From an uncultured Bacteroidales bacterium (GTDB lineage: Bacteria; Bacteroidota; Bacteroidia; Bacteroidales; UBA3663), in NCBI GenBank assembly GCA_905235375.1, contig CAJOLH010000018.1:1-64000 (forward strand): DNA of 64,000 bases, in the 5' to 3' direction. A program made the position numbers and the translations under genes. This document shows, piece after piece, positions 40,246-50,055 of this stretch. The notes under the pieces are model-generated. The model searched no databases, was not told where the DNA came from, and saw only the letters and a list, made by a program, of their open reading frames with translations. Numbering within the stretch: the stretch's first letter is position 1; every line of letters begins with the position of its first letter.

Positions 40246-40803
40246 ATGAATATACCGGGAAGAGATAACGAGCAATACATACTCGACCTGTTTCGACGAG
40301 GCGATTCCTCGGCGATGGATGCCTTGTATGCCCATTATGCCGACTACCTGACGGGTGTTTGCTACCGGTATATCTCCAACGACGAGGACTTGAAGGATGT
40401 GCTGCAGGAGAGTTTCATCCGGATTTTCACGCAGATTTCTTCGTTCAAGTATCGTGGCAGCGGTTCGCTGCAAGCCTGGATGACACGCATTGCGGTGAAT
40501 GAGAGTCTGCAGCTGCTGCGACGACAGAAGAACGACCCGCTACTTTTTGACACCGAACTCCCTGACCTTCCCGACGAGGACCCCGATACCGATGAGCTGA
40601 CGCATGGCGAGCTGGTTCAACTCCTCCGGAAATTGCCCGAGGGCTACCGCACGGTGCTCAATCTCTACGTCATCGAAGGGAAGAGCCACAAGGAGATTGC
40701 AGAGCTGCTCCACATCAAGCCCGACAGTTCTGCCTCGCAACTGCATCGGGCGAAGAATATGCTTGCACACCTTATTAAAGAATATAAATCGAAGCTGGTA
40801 TGA
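40246..40803 (+). CDS. ECF-type RNA polymerase sigma-70 factor
   Basis: AHYADYLTGVCYRYISNDEDLKDVLQESFIRIF...LPEGYRTVLNLYVIEGKSHKEIAELLHIKPDSSASQLHRAK. Confidence 0.95.
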   Translation: MNIPGRDNEQYILDLFRRGDSSAMDALYAHYADYLTGVCYRYISNDEDLKDVLQESFIRIFTQISSFKYRGSGSLQAWMTRIAVNESLQLLRRQKNDPLLFDTELPDLPDEDPDTDELTHGELVQLLRKLPEGYRTVLNLYVIEGKSHKEIAELLHIKPDSSASQLHRAKNMLAHLIKEYKSKLV

Positions 40804-42080
40804 ACGATAAATGGATGAAAGACGTAAAGGACCTGTCGAGTGGCTTCCGTAAGAAGGCGCCCGAAGGTTTGCTCGACGACATCAAGCAGGAGATGTCGCG
40901 CCGTGGTGTCATGCCTGCTTCCGAATTGAAGAAAGCATCCATTGTGCCGATGAATGGTTGGCAAAGGGTGGCAGCTCTGGCAGCCTTGGCTCTTGCCAGC
41001 GGGGTAGCTATCCATGAATGGAACAGAGAGATTGTGCCTATACAACCTGCTATCGTTGAGACTGAGGTCGAGCATGAAGGTGCCACTGAATCTTGGGACG
41101 AGCAAACGCCTCAGCTTCGAGCAGAACAACTCGCCGAAGCTTCGTCTGAGAGGACCAACAGGAAATCCTCCGATTTTCAAAAGGCACCCTCAGCGATGAT
41201 TCCCTGGCATACAGAAGTTCAGCCAGACGAAGCTCAGCGCAACGAAGCTGTCGATGAGGCGAAAGATGACGAAGCACAGATGAGAGAAGACCACACCAAT
41301 AGTGTGACGAAGGACGATGACATGGCGCAGAATGTCACCACGCATGAATTCGAACATTTAGCCATGAATGTTCGGCCGAAGCGCAATTACCGTTCGATGC
41401 ACACTGGTTGGGGCATCGGGGCTTATTATGGAGGAGGTGGAAATCTTTCGCTGAATAGTTTGTCTTCCAGTAGTGGCGATTATTCAGGCCAGGCAGCTAA
41501 TCCGATGGCACCTCAATCGGACCCGGTTTACGGAAATAATCCACCCCAAGAAAAGCCCGATGAACTCCCTGAAGAGAAGCATCACAAGCCACTCAGATTC
41601 GGCATTTCGGTGCGATACGTTTTGGACGAACGTTGGAGCCTCCTGTCGGGCATCACCTATAGTTATCTGCACTCCGATACATACGTCGTTTATGGTTCGA
41701 CTATTCGATCAGCCGAGCAGAAGTTGCATTATCTGGGCATTCCTCTTGCGGCAAGCTATAGCATCTGGTGGCAGAACGACCACGTCAATGTCTATGCCGT
41801 GGCAGGCGGTGAGATTGAGAAACTCGTGAAAGGCAAGCTGGAGATTGAGCGGGCATCGGGTATCAATACGTTTACCGAATCGGTGAAAGAAAATCGCCCG
41901 GTATTCAGCACCAACGCATCAGCGGGCATCGAATACCAGACGAAAAAAGGTGTCGGCCTATATGCTGAGCCTGGAGCATCGTATCACTTCGACAATGGAA
42001 GTGGCGTGCACTCCGCTTATACAGACAAACCTTGGGACTTCACAATAAGTATCGGTCTTAGAATAAATCTCAACGAATGA
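40800..42080 (+). CDS. Anti-sigma-like N-terminus + single TM + periplasmic linker + C-terminal outer-membrane beta-barrel
   Basis: ATGA overlap with sigma gene; TM RVAALAALALASGVAI; C-terminal barrel LRFGISVRYVLDERWSLLSGITYSY...DFTISIGLRINLNE. Confidence 0.8.
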   Translation: MNDKWMKDVKDLSSGFRKKAPEGLLDDIKQEMSRRGVMPASELKKASIVPMNGWQRVAALAALALASGVAIHEWNREIVPIQPAIVETEVEHEGATESWDEQTPQLRAEQLAEASSERTNRKSSDFQKAPSAMIPWHTEVQPDEAQRNEAVDEAKDDEAQMREDHTNSVTKDDDMAQNVTTHEFEHLAMNVRPKRNYRSMHTGWGIGAYYGGGGNLSLNSLSSSSGDYSGQAANPMAPQSDPVYGNNPPQEKPDELPEEKHHKPLRFGISVRYVLDERWSLLSGITYSYLHSDTYVVYGSTIRSAEQKLHYLGIPLAASYSIWWQNDHVNVYAVAGGEIEKLVKGKLEIERASGINTFTESVKENRPVFSTNASAGIEYQTKKGVGLYAEPGASYHFDNGSGVHSAYTDKPWDFTISIGLRINLNE

Positions 42081-42524
42081 AAATAATTTCAAAGCTGAAT
42101 TCACCAATCCTCATGATAAATAATTGGAAATTGCACGCCTACGAACTAGACATGCAAAATAAGAGATAAAGAGAATCATAAACTAATTCGAGTACATGGA
42201 GTATCATCTAATTTTGTAACCTTTACTTCCCATTTTATCATTCTGTCATTAATTTTTTATTATTTATAGAAAAAAAAGGGGGTAGAGGTTATCGCATATA
42301 ATAATTATTTAATATTTTTGCAATGGATTTATAAGACCCTTATATTTTAATTGGTATTTCCATTAGATTTGTAAGGGAGACTATAAAACCATGACATACT
42401 TAGGCGTTTTTACTACGCTTTGTTTGAGTTCGTATCGGAAATCTAGCAAATTTACCACTTTTAGCCTCGAACATTGCAACGGTAGATGTCCTCGGGATGT
42501 GTTCATTCACATCTCTTTAATCTT

Positions 42525-42545
42525 TTAAGGATGCTATATCCTTAA
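42525..42545. promoter_or_regulatory. Stem-loop in the leader of the UpxY-like gene
   Basis: TTAAGGAT-gctat-ATCCTTAA. Confidence 0.6.
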
Positions 42546-42700
42546 GGATTATTGGGATGTATGTGTTCATATCGGCGTGGCTCTGACGTTGCCTGTTCCG
42601 CTAAAAAGGCAGTGCTAGGGCCTCGATACGAAGAGCAGACAACATAAGTGACCGCGCTTTTCGTATGCCGCGAAAAAGGGGCTAAAATTTAGCCTAAGAT

Positions 42701-43390
42701 ATGAACACATTGCTTAATGTGAATTCTATTCCAGGAGATGAAGATTCTCCACCATGTAATGGCCTAGAACCCATTGCGCTCCCCGAATCTACAACAGATG
42801 GGGTGTCCACCAAGAATGTTCAGCCAGTTACCGAGACAACAAATACATATAATTCTGCAGATGTTCATTGGTACGCGATGCGTACGACGTATGGTCGAGA
42901 GAAAAAAGCTTACGAATACATAGTTAATAAAGGTACTGAAGCCTTTTATCCCACATCTACTATAGAGAAGAAGAATAAAGATGGGAAGATGATTCACCAA
43001 GTGGTGAGTCTTCTTCCCAACATTTTTTTTATACACACAACAGAAGAGATGGCAAAGATCTATGCATACGATAAAAAGGATCTTCACTATCTCCGCTTTT
43101 ACTATAACCAACATCATGATGGAACCAAGGAACCTCTTATAGTGCCCGATTCGCAGATTGAGAATTTACGAATCGTTTGTAATTCCCATGCGAAGGACAT
43201 CCTTGTCGCCCCAGCAAACATCTCCAATTTCCAAACGGGTCAAAAAGTACGGGTCATAAAAGGTGATTTCAAGGGCATTGTTGGTATTGTTTCACGTTGG
43301 CATGGACAACAGCGAGTTGGAATTACCTTACAAGGATTATGTATCATCGCTACGGCGTATGTGCCGAGTGCGTTTCTTGAAGTAATATAG
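42701..43390 (+). CDS. UpxY/NusG-like transcription antiterminator
   Basis: VHWYAMRTTYGREKKAYEYIVNKGTEAFYPTSTIEKK...TGQKVRVIKGDFKGIVGIVSRWHGQQRVGITLQGL. Confidence 0.9.
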   Translation: MNTLLNVNSIPGDEDSPPCNGLEPIALPESTTDGVSTKNVQPVTETTNTYNSADVHWYAMRTTYGREKKAYEYIVNKGTEAFYPTSTIEKKNKDGKMIHQVVSLLPNIFFIHTTEEMAKIYAYDKKDLHYLRFYYNQHHDGTKEPLIVPDSQIENLRIVCNSHAKDILVAPANISNFQTGQKVRVIKGDFKGIVGIVSRWHGQQRVGITLQGLCIIATAYVPSAFLEVI

Positions 43391-43456
43391 TCCCTATTGT
43401 CTATTTCATTATGAAAAAGAGGACAATAAATTTAATTATCAAAATAGTAAGATATT

Positions 43457-44029
43457 ATGATGTATAAAATTCATATTAGAGAAATTAATGAAATCAACTT
43501 TTCCGACAGAACGCCTTTCACAGAGAGAGTTGTTCGTTGGTATTTGGCAACAAATGGAGTCGATGAAACCAAGCTTGAATCTCCAGCAGATGTTGAAGGT
43601 TGTTATTTCATCAAAAAAGATAATCATATACATAAAGCTGATTTAAAGTTAACGTCAATAAATAATGATGAATTATATATCGAGGTCAAAGGTCAAATGA
43701 CCTATACTGAGGTCAATAAGCTTCGGTTTTTACTTGAACACTCCGGAAAGTTTTTTTACATTTTGCAATTAACCGAACCCGATTGGATTGTGGATAATAG
43801 TTCAAATGCAAAAACATCAATAACTGAAATGAGTAAAAATGCATTTGAAGAGCAATTTAAAGAATTATTAGAGTTTTACGAAGGTAAAATTAGTGCGAAG
43901 AAGATGGCGCGAATAAGCAAGGAAAGATTGAATCAATTTATAACTAACAGGGAAAATGAGTATCAATCATGGGTTGATCAAGTAAAGCAAAAGGAACAGC
44001 TTAACAATGACAATCATGAAACCACTTGA
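43457..44029 (+). CDS. Hypothetical protein, possible PD-(D/E)XK-fold
   Basis: Candidate motif HKADLKLTSINNDELYIEVKGQMTYTEVNKL (D...ExK). Confidence 0.5.
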   Translation: MMYKIHIREINEINFSDRTPFTERVVRWYLATNGVDETKLESPADVEGCYFIKKDNHIHKADLKLTSINNDELYIEVKGQMTYTEVNKLRFLLEHSGKFFYILQLTEPDWIVDNSSNAKTSITEMSKNAFEEQFKELLEFYEGKISAKKMARISKERLNQFITNRENEYQSWVDQVKQKEQLNNDNHETT

Positions 44030-44139
44030 ATATAATGATTTGTATATACGTATATAGTCTTTTGTTCGAGCTATGTTTCGGTATCTTGCCATAATTACAA
44101 GTTAACACAATTACTAATTATATACTAAAATTAATTATT

Positions 44140-44589
44140 ATGAACAATTCATTTTCAAAGGATTTACGTTACTCGGTTTATTCAATGGTCGTAATAGTAA
44201 CCATTGTATTCTACACCGCTTGTTCTTCAAGCAATGGCGATTATAGTTCTAATTCTTACAATAGCGATGAAAATGTCACTTCTTCTGCCATTGAAACCAA
44301 TTCATACGGACCAGAATGGTTAAACGGAACTTGGAGTGGACGGTTTTCTATGGACATTTTAGGTAATGTGTCTTATTTCACGGTACGTTTGGAGATAAAC
44401 CAAAAAACGGGTAAGATCAGATCAATAGATGTCGATAACAATCAAGTTGATGAGGGGACCTATTATGTAGAAGATGGAGTGATAAGGGCGCGTTATCCAA
44501 TTGCGGGAGGAACCACTATCACCTATGATATTGACGAACAAAATCGCCGTATTGATTATGGAGATGGTCATTACTTGAGAAAACAATAA
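44140..44589 (+). CDS. Putative lipoprotein
   Basis: N-terminal TM/lipobox VFYTACSSS; small beta-rich domain WLNGTWSGRFSMDILGNVSYFTVRLEINQKTGKI. Confidence 0.65.
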   Translation: MNNSFSKDLRYSVYSMVVIVTIVFYTACSSSNGDYSSNSYNSDENVTSSAIETNSYGPEWLNGTWSGRFSMDILGNVSYFTVRLEINQKTGKIRSIDVDNNQVDEGTYYVEDGVIRARYPIAGGTTITYDIDEQNRRIDYGDGHYLRKQ

Positions 44590-44619
44590 AAGATTATTAA
44601 ACTAATAACATTTACCATT

Positions 44620-45741
44620 ATGAAATGTAATCATTGCGAGAAAGAGATTCAAGAGGGTTCGAGATTTTGTCCTTACTGCGGTCAGAAAGTTGAACAAGTG
44701 ATTAAATGTCCCAATTGCGGCAATAGTATTCGACCAGGAGATATTTTCTGTATGAGTTGCGGCTGTAAGGTTGGTTCTGCTGAGACTGAAACTCAAGAAC
44801 AGGAAAGTGGTTCGAATATTCACAAGACTGCTCCTAACGAAGAGTCCAACAACTCTTCAATGCCACGAAAAGCTGAGAGGCAATCGAAAACTCCTTTGTA
44901 CGCTGGTATTATCGCTTGTGCAGTAATTGTATTGGCTGGACTAATTTATTATTTAAGGAGTACTGGATTTAATGCGAATAATCCCCGAATTGAAATAGGA
45001 AATATTCAATACAAAGGCAGTTACACTATAAGAAATTCTGAAAATGATGGTTGGAAATATTATGAAGTTCTTTCTCTTGACATAGCATGGCCTGTGTCAA
45101 TCAATGGAGTAGAACCAACGCAATTACAATCAAGAATACTACAGAGAATTAATCTTGATGAGTACGATAAACTTGAAATTTTAGGAACCTCAAACATTAA
45201 TGCCGTTTTGAAGGATTTATATGAAAAGAAATTAGATTTTACACCCGAATTTGATTATGACAATCAAATATGGGTTCGAGAAGTTGAAGCTAAAGTTACA
45301 GTCCTTGCTTCTACTAAGAAGTACATTACATTTGAATATACTATCTCCCGTCAAGAGTTTGAATATTCTGGCGATGGAAATGATGGATACATTACTTACG
45401 ATATTGCTAAATCAGAATGTGTTGAAGACAGATTGATAAATAAGAATTCCATTACAGAAATAGCTAAGTATTTGCTAAGAAACGACGAATACTATAATCT
45501 TCATCCTGAAGAATATCAGCTTGAACCTGATGATTTTGATGATTATTATAGAACACTAAAGATTGGATTATCAGAGAAAGGTATTATATGCTGTTTATCA
45601 AGTATAGATCTTGGTGAACTTGAGGAGTGCTCTCTCGACCAATTACGCGACTATGTTTCTGATGAATGTGTCGAATTATTGACTGATAACAAACATTGTG
45701 ATTATGTGAAGAAAGATATTGGGGACATTATCACTTTTTGA
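44620..45741 (+). CDS. Double zinc-ribbon, single-TM protein
   Basis: MKCNHCEKEIQEGSRFCPYCGQK...IKCPNCGNSIRPGDIFCMSCGCK then TM PLYAGIIACAVIVLAGLIYYL. Confidence 0.85.
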   Translation: MKCNHCEKEIQEGSRFCPYCGQKVEQVIKCPNCGNSIRPGDIFCMSCGCKVGSAETETQEQESGSNIHKTAPNEESNNSSMPRKAERQSKTPLYAGIIACAVIVLAGLIYYLRSTGFNANNPRIEIGNIQYKGSYTIRNSENDGWKYYEVLSLDIAWPVSINGVEPTQLQSRILQRINLDEYDKLEILGTSNINAVLKDLYEKKLDFTPEFDYDNQIWVREVEAKVTVLASTKKYITFEYTISRQEFEYSGDGNDGYITYDIAKSECVEDRLINKNSITEIAKYLLRNDEYYNLHPEEYQLEPDDFDDYYRTLKIGLSEKGIICCLSSIDLGELEECSLDQLRDYVSDECVELLTDNKHCDYVKKDIGDIITF

Positions 45742-45797
45742 TTAGTCGAATTCCTCAAGATTGTTTGAAGGAACGTTACACATAAACACGAATCATT

Positions 45798-46769
45798 ATG
45801 AAAAGCAATCATAGTGAAAGAAAGAAAACACATTATTTAGTCGGTATCCTTGCTTGTGCTTTAGTAATAGCTTCGGCCGTTTTATTCCTGAATAAGAAAG
45901 GACCTTCATCTGAGACTAATAACGAGAATCCTTCATCAAATTCCACAGAAACATGCGATAAAATAATATGTGATATTGTGGGTCCAGTCAAATCTTTTGA
46001 AATAACAGGCATTCTTTATGACGCATTACTTGCCCCTGAAATAGCCGTGTTTAATAGAGAAGGTAAACTGACTGAACTAAATAGCTATGTTTTTGAATAT
46101 AATAAGGATGGAAAGTGCATAAACATTAAGGGAAAAGACCAACTGAAGATTAAGAACTATTCAATAAATTCAGATGGATTGATAACACAAATCATCATGC
46201 ATGATTATTCCATTCCTATTCCAGAAGAACTTGATGAAAGTATTACGTGCACTTACGATGTCAATAACAAAAATAGACTCCAATACATATCTTATCAAGG
46301 CCCAGATGGAGGAACCGAAGGAAATCTTGAATATGATGCCAATAATCATTTGATAGAATTTTCGAATTCGGCTTATCATGAAATCATCGAATATAATTAT
46401 ACCAAGTTTGATGATTATGGTAACTGGATTGAAAGAAGCGTCGTCTATGATTCAAAAGCGGAGATGGAGGGAGATATTGACATTCACGAAGAATACACTG
46501 AGACAAGAATTATCGAATACTACCAAAAAAAACAAGAATCTATGGAAGACAATAAAAATAAGTATTGTCCAAAGTGTAGCAATATGTTGCCCATTAGTGC
46601 TACATACAGCAACAAATGTGGGGATAAAATGCCAGCGATGGAATCTGTCATGACAAAAAAGAATGAGCATGAAATTAATCAGATTCCTGCATCCGCAGAA
46701 CTTCATACTGTATTTGAACCAACTCCAAGAACAGAAAAGGCTATGTACGTCAGTGAGCAAGTAACATAA
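45798..46769 (+). CDS. Membrane-anchored YD-repeat-like protein, reading into a zinc-ribbon sequence at its C-terminus
   Basis: TM YLVGILACALVIASAVLFL; FEYNKDGKCINIKG...DDYGNWIERSVVYDS; C-terminal KYCPKCSNMLPISATYSNKCGDKM. Confidence 0.55.
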   Translation: MKSNHSERKKTHYLVGILACALVIASAVLFLNKKGPSSETNNENPSSNSTETCDKIICDIVGPVKSFEITGILYDALLAPEIAVFNREGKLTELNSYVFEYNKDGKCINIKGKDQLKIKNYSINSDGLITQIIMHDYSIPIPEELDESITCTYDVNNKNRLQYISYQGPDGGTEGNLEYDANNHLIEFSNSAYHEIIEYNYTKFDDYGNWIERSVVYDSKAEMEGDIDIHEEYTETRIIEYYQKKQESMEDNKNKYCPKCSNMLPISATYSNKCGDKMPAMESVMTKKNEHEINQIPASAELHTVFEPTPRTEKAMYVSEQVT

Positions 46770-47302
46770 CCCATAGAAAAGAAACAACGCAATGGCAAGA
46801 CGGAAGCCGAACAGTTAAATGAAATAGATAAAGGTACGTCAGTGAAAAGATGGGTTAGCATAATGGCTATTGTTTTCTGGTCGGAATCTTTTATCATTTC
46901 TATGATTCTGACTCTGAAGAGTTGACTCCTTCACCCCCTTCTTTGGATGATTACAATTCTGGGAATACACAAGAACCTTCAAAAAGTATTCCTCCATCAG
47001 TTCAAGATCAGTTAGATCAGCTAGATATGAAACTGCTACAGGCTAATACTAATTATAATAGTTGTGTTCAAGGTATTATGAACTGCATGCAGGGTAGTCG
47101 AGATATTTTTGCACTTTATAATAACTTAAATATAATGAATAAATCCGCAAATGAATACATTCAAATATGTAGAAAAGAAGCTAAAATATATAGAGAATAT
47201 GGTTTCATAGAAGAATCAGAACTGCATGATAACCTCGCATATGAAATGAAAGAGAAAGTAAATTATGTCCAGAATACAGTAGATAAGGCATTATCAAATT
47301 AA
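46542..47302 (+). pseudogene. Decayed zinc-ribbon/TM protein gene (in-frame TAA, frameshift, lost Cys)
   Basis: MEDNKNKYCPKCSNMLPISATYSNKCGDKM...EQVT-TAA-PIEKKQRNGKTEAEQL...SIMAIVF, then frame change to VGIFYHFYDSDSEELTPSPPSLDDY continuing into ORF 46922-47302. Confidence 0.6.
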
Positions 47303-47373
47303 CATTCCTCATCTGTTCTAATTATTTCAAGACATACTATGAAACAAAATAACCCAATTAAACTAAAAACAAT

Positions 47374-49029
47374 ATGAAAAGAATATTTGATAGCTTAATA
47401 GTATTATTGGCTTTTACTACAAGTAATGCACAAACATCATCATGCCCAAATGGAAATCATCCCCACATGATTGACCTTGGTCTGCCCTCTGGCACGTTAT
47501 GGGCTTGTTGCAATGTGGGAGCTTCCAAACCTGAAGACTATGGCGACTATTATGCTTGGGGAGAGACAGAGACAAAGACCGATTTCAATTGGGATACATA
47601 CGCCTACGGAAGCAGTACAAACAATTGTAAATACATCGGGTCAGACATCTCTGGCACCAGATATGATGTTGCTAATACGAAATGGGGCAATTCTTGGAAA
47701 ATGCCTTCTCGCAGACAATTTAATGAATTAGTTTCTAAGTGTACTCAGACTTGGACTAATAGAAATGGCATAAATGGTATTCTCGTCAAGGGTCCAAATG
47801 GGAAAACAATCTTTATGCCTGCGGCTGGTCGCCGTCCGACAAACAATAGTGTGGGAAAATGGGGGTTCTACTGGTCTTCGGTTCTCGCTAGTGATGGAGC
47901 AACTGGCTTTCAGTTTTTTTCGGACGGTTGGAGCAGTTATGTAACTTGCACCCAATATTTTGGCCATCCTGTACGGGCTGTGAGTCAAACAGGAATGACG
48001 AGCAATAAAAATAGCACACAGACATCTTCATATAGTGAACAAACTACATCTACGCGCTCATCCAAATCATCTTCCAGCGATATTCAATCTTACAAACAAT
48101 GCCCAGATGGTAATCATCCTCACATGATTGACCTTGGACTGCCATCGGGCACGTTATGGGCTTGCTGCAACGTTGGAGCTTCTAAGCCAAAGGATCGAGG
48201 TGGATATTATGCATGGGGAGAGACTGAGGAAAAAGGGCGATACAGCAAGTCCACATACGCATACAACGATGATGTAGGTTCTTACCAAAACATAGGGAGT
48301 AACATTAATAACACGAAATATGACGTTGCTCATGTAAAATGGGGCAATTCGTGGTGTATGCCCTCATTTAAGCAAATAACAGAATTGGTTAATAACTGCA
48401 CTTTGGAGTATGAAATAAGTGGAATCTCTCTAAAAGGGAAAAATGGTGGTGAGTTATTTCTGCCATTTGCTGGCTTAAAGACTGAATATGGTCTTGAACT
48501 AGCTAATCTAGCTGGTGGAGCAGGGTATGGTTTTTTCTGGACCTCGAATCTAAGCTCCGAAGTAAGAGGGAACGCACACAGCCTCTTAATTCATGAAGAT
48601 TTTTTTAAAGCAGATATACGCGATCGTTACAAAGGTCTTTCTGTGCGAGCAGTGAGTCAAAAAGGCATGACTATGACACAAATAGAGAGCATGAATCAAT
48701 ATGAAGATGATGTTATTTATAATTACGTGAAAGATGAACCATTGTTTCCAGGTGGGTCTAAAGCCCTGTTGGCGTACATCGACAAGAACCTTCGCTACCC
48801 TACCTTTTCTGCTGAAAGGGGCATTCAGGGCCGTGTTCTTCTTTCGTTTGTAATTGAGAAAGATGGATCTACTTCCAATATTCAGGTAATCAGGTCTCCT
48901 ATTGATGACTTAAACAATGAAGCGATACGTTTGGTCAAAGAGATGCCAAAGTGGAAACCGGGAATGTTAGATGGTAAACCTGTACGTGTAAAATACATGC
49001 TACCTATAGTTTTTAGATTAAAAGAATAA
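47374..49029 (+). CDS. Exported protein: two FISUMP-like domains + TonB C-terminal domain
   Basis: Two tandem HPHMIDLGLPSGTLWACCNVGASKP...YYAWGETE...KWGNSW domains; C-terminal RVLLSFVIEKDGSTSNIQVIRSPIDDLNNEAIRLVKEMPKWKPG. Confidence 0.8.
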   Translation: MKRIFDSLIVLLAFTTSNAQTSSCPNGNHPHMIDLGLPSGTLWACCNVGASKPEDYGDYYAWGETETKTDFNWDTYAYGSSTNNCKYIGSDISGTRYDVANTKWGNSWKMPSRRQFNELVSKCTQTWTNRNGINGILVKGPNGKTIFMPAAGRRPTNNSVGKWGFYWSSVLASDGATGFQFFSDGWSSYVTCTQYFGHPVRAVSQTGMTSNKNSTQTSSYSEQTTSTRSSKSSSSDIQSYKQCPDGNHPHMIDLGLPSGTLWACCNVGASKPKDRGGYYAWGETEEKGRYSKSTYAYNDDVGSYQNIGSNINNTKYDVAHVKWGNSWCMPSFKQITELVNNCTLEYEISGISLKGKNGGELFLPFAGLKTEYGLELANLAGGAGYGFFWTSNLSSEVRGNAHSLLIHEDFFKADIRDRYKGLSVRAVSQKGMTMTQIESMNQYEDDVIYNYVKDEPLFPGGSKALLAYIDKNLRYPTFSAERGIQGRVLLSFVIEKDGSTSNIQVIRSPIDDLNNEAIRLVKEMPKWKPGMLDGKPVRVKYMLPIVFRLKE

Positions 49030-49127
49030 TAGAAGTAGCTGAAGCTTAACGAGCCAATCCATTTTGCACTTAAGAAGGGGAAAAATCAATTATATACAAA
49101 GACAATAATTAAAATAAATATTTAACA

Positions 49128-50006
49128 ATGGAAGAGAACATTAAATATTGTCCCAAATGTGGCACAAAGATGTCACAGGGTGCTTTGTTTTGCAGTAATT
49201 GCGGAACAAATGTGAGTAATGAAATGAGTGAAGGACCCAAGACTAAACCCAAAAAGAGAATTAGGAGTGCCGCTAAAAGGTCGGATGATGCGGTTGAAGC
49301 CTATAATCTAGGATGTATGTATTTTAACGGAGAAGAGACAGACGTCAATTATGATGAGGCCTTTAGACTGTTTAAGAAAGCTGCAAGTCAAGGACTTTCT
49401 GAAGCTCAAAATATGTTGGGTGTTTGTTATGCGAACGGCAAGGGAGTAAAAGAGAATGACGAAGCTGCTAAAGAATGGTTTTCAAAAGCCGCAGCTCAAG
49501 GTAATAAAGAAGCAAAAGACAACTTAAGGAGATTAAAAATCTTCTATTGGGCTGGAAGGTTATTCAATGTATTGATATTTCTTGGTATTATCATGGTATT
49601 AATGTATTGTAGTGGTTCTGGAGACGAGAGTAATAAATCTATAAGTCAAAGTTATAGTAAAGCTGGTTATGAGTACGTTGTTCAGAATCTGTCTGCCCCC
49701 TCAACTGCTAAATTACTAAGTGTAGTTTCAAAAGAGAAAATGAGAGAATTGGCAAAATCTGAAGGACACTTTACGTATTCGAAGTATTTAGATTGGGAAA
49801 TATATGAGGTCGAAGCCGAAAACGCTTTCGGAGGTCGTGTGAAGAATCAATATGTAGTAACTTTCTGGAAAGACAAGCCTATAGTTGTCGAAGATGAAAC
49901 GAACGGTTTATTTATCCGTGAGAATATTATTGTAGATTATTTAAGAATGATTACCGATCTTTCTGGGTTGACCATTGAACAATTAGAATACCGTAGAATA
50001 CAATAA
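49128..50006 (+). CDS. Zinc-ribbon + Sel1-like repeat + TM protein
   Basis: YCPKCGTKMSQGALFCSNCGTN; AYNLGCMYFNGEETDVNYDEAFRLFKKAASQGLSEAQNMLGVCYANGKGV; TM LFNVLIFLGIIMVLMYC. Confidence 0.85.
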   Translation: MEENIKYCPKCGTKMSQGALFCSNCGTNVSNEMSEGPKTKPKKRIRSAAKRSDDAVEAYNLGCMYFNGEETDVNYDEAFRLFKKAASQGLSEAQNMLGVCYANGKGVKENDEAAKEWFSKAAAQGNKEAKDNLRRLKIFYWAGRLFNVLIFLGIIMVLMYCSGSGDESNKSISQSYSKAGYEYVVQNLSAPSTAKLLSVVSKEKMRELAKSEGHFTYSKYLDWEIYEVEAENAFGGRVKNQYVVTFWKDKPIVVEDETNGLFIRENIIVDYLRMITDLSGLTIEQLEYRRIQ

Positions 50007-50055
50007 GTAATTTATTCATTTCCCTTTTTTATATTATAACTTAACTCTTTCCAAA

